A program made the position numbers and the translations under genes. Positions 16,247-24,670 of a DNA stretch of 64,000 nucleotides are shown in pieces. The notes under the pieces were generated by a model. The model had not been told where the DNA came from and searched no databases. It saw nothing but the letters and a program-made list of their open reading frames with translations. How positions within the stretch are numbered: the stretch's first letter is position 1; each line of letters begins with the position of its first letter. Source of the DNA: Chryseobacterium indologenes (GTDB lineage Bacteria > Bacteroidota > Bacteroidia > Flavobacteriales > Weeksellaceae); the NCBI GenBank assembly GCA_001013295.1, contig LAZY01000032.1, positions 33,539-97,538 of the forward strand. Reading direction: 5' to 3'.

Positions 16247-17239
16247 ATGGAACTTAAAAATATATTCAACATACAGACAGAAGAAGATTTCCTGAAAGCA
16301 TCTTTGAAAACATTTCGTTATCAGTATGAAAATGTTGAGGTATACAGGAAGTTTGTTGATTTTTTGAAGGTCAATCCTGATGAAGTGAATCATTTGGACA
16401 AAATACCTTTTCTCCCGATAGAAATGTTTAAAAATCATCAGATTCTTGACCGCAATGTGACGGCAGATCTGTTTTTTCAGAGTTCCGGAACTACGCAGAT
16501 GAACCTTTCAAAACATTATATTGCCGATCCGGAATTGTATGAGGAAAGTATTTATAAAAGTTTTGAGCAATACATCGGGAAGCCTGAGGAATTTATTTTC
16601 CTGGGACTGCTGCCAAGTTATCTTGAAAGGCAAAACTCCTCACTGATTCATATGGTAGACTATCTGATGAAGAAATCTGCCAGACCGGAGAACGGATATT
16701 TCCTTTACAACCATTCCGATCTTTTTGACCTTTTGAATACATTAGAATATAAAAAAGTGATTCTCTTCGGAGTTTCATTTGCACTGCTTGACTTTTTAGA
16801 TTACTGCCATTCCGAACAAAACGGGAAATCTCTGAATTTTCTTGAAAACTTAATCGTTATCGAAACCGGAGGGATGAAAGGCCGTAAAGAGGAAATGACG
16901 AAAGACGAATTACTGAAGATTTTACAGGAAGGCTTTAAGACCGATAAGATCTATTCGGAATATTCGATGACAGAACTGTTGTCACAGGCCTATTCTCTTG
17001 GAAATAATGAATATGAATGCCCGAACTGGATGAGAATTATGATCCGGAATGCAGAAGATCCTCTGGCTTATGAAAAAGAGGGGAGAACCGGAGCTATTAA
17101 TATCATTGACCTTGCCAACACCCATTCTTGTTCCTTTATTGCCACTCAGGATCTGGGAAAAATAATCGGAGATAAATTTCAGGTATTGGGAAGAATCGAT
17201 CATTCCGACATCCGCGGCTGCAGTTTGCTGGTCAGCTAA
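16247..17239 (+). CDS. LuxE-like acyl-protein synthetase domain protein
   Basis: 330 residues, cytoplasmic. The body resembles the LuxE/acyl-protein synthetase branch of the ANL adenylate-forming superfamily. It has IPFLPIEMFKNHQI near the N-terminus, FFQSSGTTQMNLSKH as the phosphate-binding SSGTT loop (about 80-94), YSEYSMTELLSQAYS (about 241-255) and a C-terminal LGRIDHSDIRGCSLLV. It would activate a fatty acid or another carboxylate as an acyl-adenylate. No luxC/luxD or other partner lies nearby, so the physiological role is open. Confidence 0.75.
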   Translation: MELKNIFNIQTEEDFLKASLKTFRYQYENVEVYRKFVDFLKVNPDEVNHLDKIPFLPIEMFKNHQILDRNVTADLFFQSSGTTQMNLSKHYIADPELYEESIYKSFEQYIGKPEEFIFLGLLPSYLERQNSSLIHMVDYLMKKSARPENGYFLYNHSDLFDLLNTLEYKKVILFGVSFALLDFLDYCHSEQNGKSLNFLENLIVIETGGMKGRKEEMTKDELLKILQEGFKTDKIYSEYSMTELLSQAYSLGNNEYECPNWMRIMIRNAEDPLAYEKEGRTGAINIIDLANTHSCSFIATQDLGKIIGDKFQVLGRIDHSDIRGCSLLVS

Positions 17240-17275
17240 AAGTTATTGTTCGGAAGACCATGACATAAGATTCAG

Positions 17276-17320
17276 AGCCCATGTCTCTCATCTCTTCGTC
17301 TATTATCTTTTCATCTATAA
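17276..17320. repeat. Period 7-8 pyrimidine repeat after the LuxE-like gene
   Basis: TCT recurs at spacings of 7, 8, 7 and 8 bases in the stretch CTCTCATCTCTTCGTCTATT and onward. A weaker member of the heptamer family. Confidence 0.45.
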
Positions 17321-17332
17321 CCCATTCAGATC

Positions 17333-17878
17333 ATGATTAAAATAGAAGAACTTGTTCACGCTTATATTCACACCCATTGCGATTTTGAAAAAGAACTCGT
17401 TCTGACCAATTATTTTCAGGCAGACTGGGAGGCGGATATTCTGATCATAGATGCAGAAGGATTCAGTCATGAGATTGAGATCAAATTTTCGAAAAGTGAT
17501 TTTAAGAATGATTTTAAGAAATCGTACCTCAATAAAGATACCGGGGAAAAATACCTGAAGCATGATAAAATTTCCTGCGGTGATTATATCTGCAATGCCT
17601 TTAGTTTTTTGCTTCCGATGGGAATGGTGGAGGCTTCACTTATTCCTGAGCATTGCGGAATCATAGAATTCTATCATAATGTAGACACCTGGGAAACCGA
17701 ATTCTACCTGATCCGTCCACCGAAAAAACTCCATGAAGATTCCTATTGGAAACTGAATGATAAAGATCTTTTTATCCGGAAAATGGCACTTAATCTGCTG
17801 CAGCGTAAAATGGAGATCAAAGGAAAACACGAAGAACTTATTTTCAGAAATCCTTTCGAGATCAAAAAAACAAAATAG
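17333..17878 (+). CDS. PD-(D/E)XK nuclease-like hypothetical protein
   Basis: 181 residues, cytoplasmic. The pattern ADILII (Asp about 35), then HEIEIKFSKSDFKNDFKKS (Glu-x-Lys about 49-51) and DKIS ... NAFSFLLP fits the core of the PD-(D/E)XK restriction-endonuclease-like fold, as in MmcB-like or VRR-type proteins. Its role (repair, defence or other) is unknown. It has no methylase or modification partner. The C-terminus is basic (FEIKKTK). It lies 93 bases after the LuxE-like gene. Confidence 0.55.
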   Translation: MIKIEELVHAYIHTHCDFEKELVLTNYFQADWEADILIIDAEGFSHEIEIKFSKSDFKNDFKKSYLNKDTGEKYLKHDKISCGDYICNAFSFLLPMGMVEASLIPEHCGIIEFYHNVDTWETEFYLIRPPKKLHEDSYWKLNDKDLFIRKMALNLLQRKMEIKGKHEELIFRNPFEIKKTK

Positions 17879-17909
17879 AGGCAATTCCAAAAAAAATAAG
17901 ATTATTCTT

Positions 17910-18020
17910 TTTGCCACAAACACATTTAATTTTATCCATAAAGAATATTATTCGTGCATTCGTGGCAAAAAAACATCTAAAGCTTTATATTAAGATTGCC
18001 ACGAATGCACAAATTTTTAA
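17910..18020. repeat. Dispersed inverted repeat, copy B
   Basis: The arm at 17950-17968 reads TTCGTGCATTCGTGGCAA. The opposite arm at 17996-18013 reads TTGCCACGAATGCACAAA. A third, weaker arm TTGCCACAAACACATTTAA lies at 17912-17930. It belongs to the same family as 7624-7710. It fills most of the 309-base gap between the nuclease-like gene and the aquaporin terminator. Confidence 0.65.
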
Positions 18021-18133
18021 GAATTTTTTATTTGTAATGTTATTGTGGCTGGAAGCAGATGGGTTTTAATTTCTCAGCATATTTTTTTGTATACCATTAT
18101 AATCGTCGAGGTGAGAAAACCAATACCAAACCA

Positions 18134-18162
18134 AACAAAAAATCCCGCCAGTCGGCAGGATT
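18134..18162 (-). terminator. Terminator of the aquaporin gene
   Basis: Minus-strand arms AATCCTGCC and GGCGGGATT around a short loop, followed by a T-rich run. Confidence 0.7.
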
Positions 18163-18187
18163 ATATGGTATTGATGATTTTTTAAAA

Positions 18188-18907
18188 TTAATCTACGATT
18201 TCATCAGCATCTCTCTGAAGTAAGAATTTGTAGATCAGTCCACCCACAATTCCTCCCAAGATAGGTGCTACCCAAAACAGCCACAGCTGTGACATTGCAT
18301 TTCCTCCTACGAAAACAGCTTGAGAAAGAGATCTTGCAGGGTTCACAGAAGTATTGGTAATAGGAATAGAAATCAGGTGAATCAGGGTAAGGGCAAGACC
18401 AATAGCAATCCCGGCAAATTTACCGTTCGCCCATCTGTCTGTAGCTCCCATAATCACAATAAGGAAAAACGCTGTTAATAAAAACTCAGCCAGGAATGCT
18501 GCTCCCATACTGAAAGCCTTTCCGTTATATACTGCTTCACCATAAAAGTTAGTGGCAAAAGCCCCCGGTGCTGAAAAATCTACAGCTCCCGCACCATTAA
18601 GGATGGTATACAGAGATGCTGCTGCTACAATAGCTCCCAAACACTGGGCTACAATATAAGGGATAAGATCTTTTGCAGAAAACCTTCCGCCTGCCAGAAG
18701 CCCGAAAGAAACTGCCGGATTGAAATGTCCGCCGGAAATATGACCTACAGCATAAGCCATCGTAAGAACGGTAAGACCAAAAGCGAAAGCAACCCCTAAA
18801 AGTCCGATCCCAATATCAGGAACACCGGCTGCAAAAACAGCGCTGCCGCAACCTCCGAAAACAAGCCAAAATGTGCCAAAAAATTCAGCAAAAAGTTTTT
18901 TTATCAT
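18188..18907 (-). CDS. aqpZ: Aquaporin Z-type water channel
   Basis: 239 residues from the ATG at 18907; the TTG at 18934 adds nothing. A six-helix MIP-family membrane protein with both NPA motifs: GGHFNPAV (about 60-67) and NTSVNPARS in the second half. The selectivity filter His/Cys/Arg looks like the water-specific AqpZ type (NTSVNPARS has Thr before Ser-Val and Arg after NPA). It lies in the inner membrane and passes water in osmotic adjustment. The C-terminus is acidic (DADEIVD). It is monocistronic. Confidence 0.92.
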   Translation of the reverse strand: MIKKLFAEFFGTFWLVFGGCGSAVFAAGVPDIGIGLLGVAFAFGLTVLTMAYAVGHISGGHFNPAVSFGLLAGGRFSAKDLIPYIVAQCLGAIVAAASLYTILNGAGAVDFSAPGAFATNFYGEAVYNGKAFSMGAAFLAEFLLTAFFLIVIMGATDRWANGKFAGIAIGLALTLIHLISIPITNTSVNPARSLSQAVFVGGNAMSQLWLFWVAPILGGIVGGLIYKFLLQRDADEIVD

Positions 18908-18931
18908 GTTGTTTATTTTAAAAATGTATCT

Positions 18932-18939
18932 CAAATGTA
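18932..18939 (-). promoter_or_regulatory. -7 promoter element of aqpZ
   Basis: The minus-strand sequence is TACATTTG, 24 bases before the ATG at 18907. Confidence 0.5.
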
Positions 18940-19122
18940 GAGTTTATATCTTAAAATAAAAAGTTAAATCTGAAAAAATATTTCAAAAATGAGGGAACAA
19001 AAAGTTATAAATTCAACAATTTGGTTTAATGTTTGTTTGGGTTGTAATCAGATAGTATGATGAGCCATTTTAAAAATAATATAATTGGTTTATTATTCAT
19101 TTTGAATTTAAAAGGATGGTTA

Positions 19123-19743
19123 ATGAGAAAGTTTCTTTGTGTGGTCTTCGTACCTTTTATTTATAGTTTACATTATTCGCAGGCGGCAAAGAAAACTTTC
19201 CCCTGTTATGATCTTACGACTGTTCTAAAAGTGGAGCCTACTGCGCTTTACAAATCCCATCTTGATGCCTCGAAAAGTTTCGGAATACAGCTGCTGAAAG
19301 ATTCTAAATCTGTACAGAAATACATCAACAACGGAAAATTTCACAAAATAAAAAAGTCCGGAAAAGGGTATCAGGTACAGCGGCTTGACTACAGCAGGGC
19401 GTATATGGTTTCCAAGGCTAAGACAACTCTGGAGAAAATAGGTTCTAAATTCAGCAAAGATACCAAGGGCGGAACATTTACCGTTTCATCCATTACCAGA
19501 ACCCTTGAGGACCAATGCAGGCTGAGAAGAGTAAATTCTAATGCTTCATTGGGAATAAGTTCACACAATTACGGTAATTCTTTTGATATTTCTTATATAA
19601 GATTCAACAATGTTCTTAAGTACAATCCGAAAATGGAAATTGCTTTGGAGAAAGTTTTAAAGCATTATGCTGATGCTGGTAGAATTTATTACATTAAAGA
19701 GAAGCAGCAGAGCTGTTATCATATTACAGTGAAAAATTATTAA
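19123..19743 (+). CDS. DUF5715 family secreted protein (M15-peptidase-like)
   Basis: 206 residues from the ATG at 19123, which gives a signal peptide MRKFLCVVFVPFIYSLHYSQ. An in-frame ATG at 19057 would add 22 residues. The mature part contains SITRTLEDQCRLRRVNSNAS, then SSHNYGNSFDISY and a C-terminal CYHITV. SxHxxGxxxD and a later His are the zinc-site pattern of DD-/LD-carboxypeptidases (VanY/Hedgehog fold). It may cut peptidoglycan peptides in the periplasm. Activity is not proven, and DUF5715 has no assigned function. Confidence 0.72.
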   Translation: MRKFLCVVFVPFIYSLHYSQAAKKTFPCYDLTTVLKVEPTALYKSHLDASKSFGIQLLKDSKSVQKYINNGKFHKIKKSGKGYQVQRLDYSRAYMVSKAKTTLEKIGSKFSKDTKGGTFTVSSITRTLEDQCRLRRVNSNASLGISSHNYGNSFDISYIRFNNVLKYNPKMEIALEKVLKHYADAGRIYYIKEKQQSCYHITVKNY

Positions 19744-19808
19744 TTAAAAATCATACTTGCACAGCATGTTTAGTTTACATAATTTTATGCAGCTAAAAAC
19801 CATGCTAT

Positions 19809-20588
19809 ATGACAACAGTAGACCTTCAGATTTCAACGCTTTCTTATGAGGAATGTAAATTCGCAATGGACCAATGGACAAATTGCAGATCTTCCTTCTA
19901 TGAAATAAAAAAAAGAATTCCTACCAATTACGTTTTTAATCTTTCCAAAGAAAATCTTGACTGGATGAGAAATATCGGTAGTAAATCACCGGAATTCTGT
20001 GCCGGAGTAGGATTATACAAAGAGCAGCTTATTCTGATTCTGTATCCGATGGATGCTTCAGGGAAGAGAATAGAGGAAAGAGAATATCCAATAAGTTTCC
20101 TTTCCGGGCTTACAAGAGATGTAATGCTTCAGGAAATCCAGGAATATACCATCGTTAAAAATGCAGTTCTTTCTAAAGATCTTGCACCTGTAGGAAGAGA
20201 TGCAGACATGGCATTCCCTATATCTGATAAACCGGTTCTGGAGCAGGATAAAGCTTTGGAAGCTATCGAAAAATGGAGGCTTGAAGGAATGGATTGGTTC
20301 TACAGAGAATGTGGAATTGAAAAAGGATCAGGAATCTTTAGAAAATTCTATGTTCCTACTGCTGACCTTTGCCTTTCCGATGAAGGATTAACGGATATTG
20401 TATGTTCTTTTGGACTTAAGTACAACGATATTTATGGAAAAATGCTTGTTACGTTGATCTTTATCTCTTTCCGTGAAAATCTTCAGAATGCAGGCCGTGC
20501 ACAAACGATTTCAAATACCTATGACTGGGCAAAACCATGCCCACCAATCTGTCGTCTTCCGGATGATGGAGTAGGTTGTGAATTTTAA
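19809..20588 (+). CDS. Hypothetical protein
   Basis: 259 residues, no signal peptide, no membrane segment. Rich in Cys (nine), several clustered at the C-terminus in KPCPPICRLPDDGVGCEF. The sequence DWFYRECGIEKGSG and the two-half layout do not match a family I know. It starts 65 bases after the DUF5715 gene and ends 16 bases before the membrane-protein gene at 20605, so it may be the first gene of the operon 19809-22656. Confidence 0.65.
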   Translation: MTTVDLQISTLSYEECKFAMDQWTNCRSSFYEIKKRIPTNYVFNLSKENLDWMRNIGSKSPEFCAGVGLYKEQLILILYPMDASGKRIEEREYPISFLSGLTRDVMLQEIQEYTIVKNAVLSKDLAPVGRDADMAFPISDKPVLEQDKALEAIEKWRLEGMDWFYRECGIEKGSGIFRKFYVPTADLCLSDEGLTDIVCSFGLKYNDIYGKMLVTLIFISFRENLQNAGRAQTISNTYDWAKPCPPICRLPDDGVGCEF

Positions 20589-20604
20589 ATTATTAAAGTA
20601 AGGA

Positions 20605-21228
20605 ATGGCTGAACTTTATAAAGCAATTTTATTCCTGAACTATGGGCTGCTTCTATCAGTTATAGTGCTGGGAGCAGCTAAATACCGCATATTAGATCGT
20701 AAAGAAAAGCAATATTTTTATTGTATTGCTTTTCTTTTTTTTATTGAGTTGATCAATTTTGTATTGCCTTATATTTTCAGACTCAATGATACTTCATTCC
20801 TTTATCCCGTCTATATTGCCGGGGAGTTTTTTCTGCTGACCGGTTTATTTATCAGGAAACTGGATTGGCCTGCCTATATCCGGGGATTCGTAGCAGCAGC
20901 TGCAGCCGGATTTATGGTTTCTAAATATGGCTTTGACTGGCCGTCTAATGCAGATATAGCAAAAGTAGTTTCCAATATCATCATCATTTGCCTTTCCGGA
21001 TATGTACTGATTCGTGAGATTAAGAATGCTTCCGTTCAGGGTCACTTCCTTTTGGTAGATGCCTGTATTTTTTTCTATTATTCCGTTTCGGTGTTTATTT
21101 TTATCATTCAGCATCAGATTGCCAATCTTTCGGAAAACGATTATTACACACTTTTCAGTGCCAATAATATTCTTTCAAGCATTTTATACTGTTCATTTTT
21201 ATATACCTTTATCAGATTAAAGAAGTAA
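20605..21228 (+). CDS. Multi-pass membrane protein, probable sensor partner of the following kinase
   Basis: 207 residues with about six or seven hydrophobic helices covering nearly the whole chain (first helix FLNYGLLLSVIVLGAAKY, last AIN-type region NNILSSILYCSFLYTFIRL). No soluble domain. It is followed after 17 bases by a histidine kinase with a single membrane helix and no extracellular sensor, so it may serve as the sensing module for the kinase. This is inference from gene order. No family name is recognised. Confidence 0.65.
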   Translation: MAELYKAILFLNYGLLLSVIVLGAAKYRILDRKEKQYFYCIAFLFFIELINFVLPYIFRLNDTSFLYPVYIAGEFFLLTGLFIRKLDWPAYIRGFVAAAAAGFMVSKYGFDWPSNADIAKVVSNIIIICLSGYVLIREIKNASVQGHFLLVDACIFFYYSVSVFIFIIQHQIANLSENDYYTLFSANNILSSILYCSFLYTFIRLKK

Positions 21229-21245
21229 CTTTAAATATCAACCTG

Positions 21246-22013
21246 TTGATTCTTATAATTGTTACCATAGCAATTATAGTATCTTTTATTCTGCTTGCAT
21301 ACAAAGCCTTTATCACCAGAATCATTAAAGAAAAGAATGTACAGCACGAAGCAGAAGTCCTGCACCAGAAAAAACTGGTCCTGGAAAATATTAAAGCTCA
21401 GGAGGAAGAGCGGAAGAAGATAGCTGTCATGATTCATGATGATATAGGAAACCGACTCAATATTTTATCTCTATGGCTGAATAATCTTGATACCCAGGGA
21501 GATGAACTGATCAAAAAAAATATTTACAGCCAGATGTCTTCCCTGATTGATGCTGCCAGAAGTATTTCTCATTCATTATATCCCGTAAATCTGGAATCGG
21601 TAGGACTGGTTCTGTATGTAGAGGAACTGATTACCAACCTCTCCCACAAAATCAATATTTCCCTGCAGGTGATGCCAGGATATGAAAAAAAAGATCTTTT
21701 TGTGGAAGTACAGCTGTACAGGATCATTCAGGAATTTACAACCAATGTGATCAAGCATTCCACTGCAACAGACCTTTGGATCTACATCAAGGATTATCCT
21801 GAAAACATGGCGGTCGTTATTTCGGATAACGGACAGGGATTTGATTATGAACAGGTAAAAAAAGGAATGGGAATCAAGAATATTGAATCCCGGATCAAGT
21901 CAATGAATGCTACCCATAAATGGAAAAAAACTTTTTTACATAAAGGAAGTCGTCTAATTATTAAAATTCCAAAACATCATGAGTTCCCAAATCAAAATAG
22001 CCCTGATCGATGA
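21246..22013 (+). CDS. NarL-type sensor histidine kinase
   Basis: 255 residues with a TTG start; no in-frame ATG is near. One N-terminal membrane helix (about 1-20), a short coiled coil, a HisKA_3 dimerisation domain with the phospho-acceptor His64 in IAVMIHDDIGNRL, and an HATPase_c domain (NVIKH N-box, ISDNGQGFD G1 box, KGMGIKNIESR G2 box). The sensor part is nearly absent. It overlaps the response regulator by 35 bases, so it is translationally coupled to its cognate regulator. Confidence 0.88.
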   Translation: MILIIVTIAIIVSFILLAYKAFITRIIKEKNVQHEAEVLHQKKLVLENIKAQEEERKKIAVMIHDDIGNRLNILSLWLNNLDTQGDELIKKNIYSQMSSLIDAARSISHSLYPVNLESVGLVLYVEELITNLSHKINISLQVMPGYEKKDLFVEVQLYRIIQEFTTNVIKHSTATDLWIYIKDYPENMAVVISDNGQGFDYEQVKKGMGIKNIESRIKSMNATHKWKKTFLHKGSRLIIKIPKHHEFPNQNSPDR

Positions 22014-22656
22014 TGAACAGCTGATCCTTGAGGGGGTAAAAATGCTGCTGTCTAATGAAAAGAACATATCGGTCTGCCTTACTGCTGACAACGGACCTGA
22101 TTTTATAGAAAACCTGGGGAAATTTTCAAAAGAAGACTTTCCGGATCTTGCCCTTGTAGATGTTCAGATGAAACCTATGAATGGTTTTGAACTGGTAGAA
22201 ATTCTCAAAGAAAAATATCCCGAACTCAAAATTATCATCCTTTCTTCCCATTACAAAACTTCTATTCTCGGATATATGGTCAAGCTGGGCGTTTCAGCAT
22301 TTCTTCCTAAAAACTCCAATAAGAAAACATTTATAGATGCCATCACAATGGTGAATAAAAACGGAGTTTTCTTCACGGCAGAAGATCATCAGATGCTGTT
22401 TAGCTATATGAACAGTACCGCTAAGAAAAATTCTCTTTTTGAAACAGAAGATGAATTGTCTGAGCGAGAAAAAGATGTCGTAAAGCTGATCTGCCAGGAA
22501 TTTACTAACAATGAAATTGGTGAAAAACTCTTTATCAGTCCCAGAACCGTAGAAAGTCACAGACAGCGGATTCTTGAGAAGATCGGCGCTAAAAATACAG
22601 TGGGAATTGTCATTTATGCCATTGTAAACAATATCTATTCACTAGAAAAAATATAA
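21979..22656 (+). CDS. NarL/LuxR-type response regulator
   Basis: 225 residues. Receiver domain at about 1-125 with the phosphorylated Asp61 in LALVDVQMKP, acidic pocket Asp11/Asp12 and a Lys at about 112. A LuxR-type helix-turn-helix lies at about 158-220 (LSEREKDVVKLICQEFTNNE, then SPRTVESHRQRILEKIGAKN). It is coupled to the upstream kinase by overlap. The targets are unknown. Bacteroidota regulators of this type commonly act on envelope or stress genes. Confidence 0.92.
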   Translation: MSSQIKIALIDDEQLILEGVKMLLSNEKNISVCLTADNGPDFIENLGKFSKEDFPDLALVDVQMKPMNGFELVEILKEKYPELKIIILSSHYKTSILGYMVKLGVSAFLPKNSNKKTFIDAITMVNKNGVFFTAEDHQMLFSYMNSTAKKNSLFETEDELSEREKDVVKLICQEFTNNEIGEKLFISPRTVESHRQRILEKIGAKNTVGIVIYAIVNNIYSLEKI

Positions 22657-22660
22657 TATG

Positions 22661-22688
22661 ATTCCGTAGAAATACGGAATTTTTTATT
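22661..22688 (+). terminator. Terminator after the response regulator gene
   Basis: Arms ATTCCGTA (22661-22668) and TACGGAAT (22673-22680) around GAAA, followed by a T run. Confidence 0.88.
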
Positions 22689-22804
22689 TGGTACTTTCCA
22701 CTCTATATTAATTTATTTTTCTTCTGTTATTTTGAAATGTCTCTTCTGGAGATTTTGGATGAAAATAATATACAGATAGAATCTGTAAGATAAATAAACA
22801 AAGC

Positions 22805-24157
22805 ATGAATGATAGCAGAGTGATTTCCGTCGGGATTTTCTTTGATGGCACAGGTAATAATGGAGTCAATGCACTTTCCCCGGATAAGCCGCTGAATAAT
22901 AATGAAAGTTATTTCGGTGCCTTTACCAATATTTATAAACTTTACAGTTTATTCAATGGAAATAAAAAAATATATATCGAAGGAATAGGAACGGTAATAG
23001 GAGATGAGGACAGTAATTTTGCTATGGCAACCTGTGCCAATCCACCTTATGGAATAGGATATTCTTCGGATGATAAACTTCAGAAAGCAAATGATTTTGT
23101 GCAGGAAATACTCACGGATGAAGACGCAGAATATCATTTTTATATCTATGGATTCGGAAGAGGAGGCATGCTGGCGAGAACTTTCTGTAACCAGATATTA
23201 TCCTATTATTCTTCCTTTAAAAATTGTAGAATCAGATTCTTAGGAGCTTTCGATACAGTAGAGTCAAAACCTTTTAATAAATATGATCTGAATCTGTCTG
23301 CCGAAGTAGAAAATGCGCTGCATATCTGTGCCATGACTGAAGGAAGATTCTTTTTTCCGCTTACAGGGTTTTTTGAAAATTCAAAAACGATGCGGGATCA
23401 GAAATTAGAAACCTATTCATCGGTATGGAAAGAAATTTTTGTTCCGGGTGCCCATGCAGATATAGGCGGAGGTTACCTTGAAGGGCCGCAATCGGTCTAT
23501 ATTTCTACAGATTTTGTCAATACAGAAGACTTAGAAGAGTATATTTCAGAGATCAGGAATACAAAAACCAATGCAGATGGACATAAAATCTGGGATGCCC
23601 TGCTTTCCGGTTATCAGGTGGAGACAAGAGATCTATTCTCACAGGCATACATGCGCCGGGAGAGAGTATATAATGATTTGTCGAAAGTATATGGAAAACT
23701 GATGCTGGAAGAAACCAATATTATATCATCCGTTTTCAGCCAAGAGAGTGATGTATACTTTGGAATGGATTATAACAGACATTTTTTACTGAACCGTTTT
23801 GCCATAAAGCTAAAAGAATATTTGAAAGACCTTTCAACAGACAGAAAACCGGTATATGATTTCGGATGGTTGGCAGATTATACCCATATTTCAGCCAATT
23901 TCGGTTTATACAGAAAGGGATTTCAGGAGAGGACAGAATGGGAGGTGAATGCAGAGCTTATCAATAGTGGTCTGAATGTTTCCAGCAATACCACGACAGA
24001 TCAGAATAGCCAGGCGAGGCTTTCCGTAGAGCTTCATCTGCCCGAAGACAGTTTTGTAGCAGATTATCTTTACGGAACCAGCGTACCCAATAATGATATT
24101 TGGATCCGCTCTATCGTAAAAGCACCTGTAGCCAGGTTAAATGAAATGAATAAATAG
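22805..24157 (+). CDS. DUF2235 (Tle1-like) alpha/beta-hydrolase fold protein with nucleophile Ser replaced by Gly
   Basis: 450 residues, no signal peptide. The N-terminus VGIFFDGTGNNGVNA is the DUF2235/T6SS phospholipase Tle1 signature. The usual nucleophile elbow GFSRGA is here GFGRGG at residues 116-121, with Gly118 (GGA, 23156-23158) in the serine position. The later motifs FLGAFDTVES (Asp150) and VPGAHADIGGGY (His217, Asp219) are intact. The protein should therefore lack classical esterase activity, or use another residue. It lies alone between terminators. No T6SS genes or immunity gene candidates are adjacent. Confidence 0.82.
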   Translation: MNDSRVISVGIFFDGTGNNGVNALSPDKPLNNNESYFGAFTNIYKLYSLFNGNKKIYIEGIGTVIGDEDSNFAMATCANPPYGIGYSSDDKLQKANDFVQEILTDEDAEYHFYIYGFGRGGMLARTFCNQILSYYSSFKNCRIRFLGAFDTVESKPFNKYDLNLSAEVENALHICAMTEGRFFFPLTGFFENSKTMRDQKLETYSSVWKEIFVPGAHADIGGGYLEGPQSVYISTDFVNTEDLEEYISEIRNTKTNADGHKIWDALLSGYQVETRDLFSQAYMRRERVYNDLSKVYGKLMLEETNIISSVFSQESDVYFGMDYNRHFLLNRFAIKLKEYLKDLSTDRKPVYDFGWLADYTHISANFGLYRKGFQERTEWEVNAELINSGLNVSSNTTTDQNSQARLSVELHLPEDSFVADYLYGTSVPNNDIWIRSIVKAPVARLNEMNK

Positions 24158-24187
24158 TGCAAGCACTTGAGTTTTAAATTTAGGTTA

Positions 24188-24217
24188 GAGACCGTCTTAG
24201 AGATGGTCTCTTTTTTT
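24188..24217 (+). terminator. Terminator after the DUF2235 gene
   Basis: Arms GAGACC and GGTCTC with inner TCT/AGA pairing, followed by seven Ts. Confidence 0.88.
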
Positions 24218-24620
24218 GATTTCATGTCTGAATCATAATCAGTTTTGATTCTGAAGAATTAAACGGGATCAGATTCAAAAATTGCAGGAACAGTACAAAA
24301 CATAGGCTATTTTTGCTGAATGGAACAATGTATTTTAAAAAACGCAAAGAAAGTTCATTTGACTGTTTTATTTTAGGAAGCAAAAAAGAGCGAATTTGTC
24401 GGTGAAGAAGCTTCATGGATATGCATTCGCATAGAAGAATCAATGAAATTGATTCCATTCTTTACTTTCTTAAGAATATGAGATAGGATGCTAAAAATCT
24501 TTGCGTCAATTGAATTTCATAAACATAAAGAATATGATCTCCCAGTTTTTGTGCTTGATCCATTATATGCCATATAAAACATGTATTGGACCCAAATTCT
24601 GCTTTTCATTTCTTTTTCCG
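24218..24620. other. 403-base gap without a recognised gene
   Basis: Between the DUF2235 terminator and the ABC-F promoter. It holds one small inverted repeat, GAATCAAT-GAA-ATTGATTC at 24437-24455. A 78-codon minus-strand frame (24222-24458) has no recognisable features and is not supported. A small RNA cannot be excluded. Confidence 0.4.
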
Positions 24621-24628
24621 TATTTTTG
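24621..24628 (+). promoter_or_regulatory. -7 promoter element of the ABC-F gene
   Basis: TATTTTTG matches TAnnTTTG, 42 bases before the ATG at 24671. Confidence 0.5.
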
Positions 24629-24670
24629 CACCCGAAAATTCATACTCATTACTAACAATTAATTAAAAAA

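Noticed and set aside
24222..24458. 78-codon minus-strand frame in a gene-free gap
   Set aside because: No promoter box, no family features, and hydrophobic runs without a coherent structure. It starts and ends inside AT-rich sequence near a terminator.
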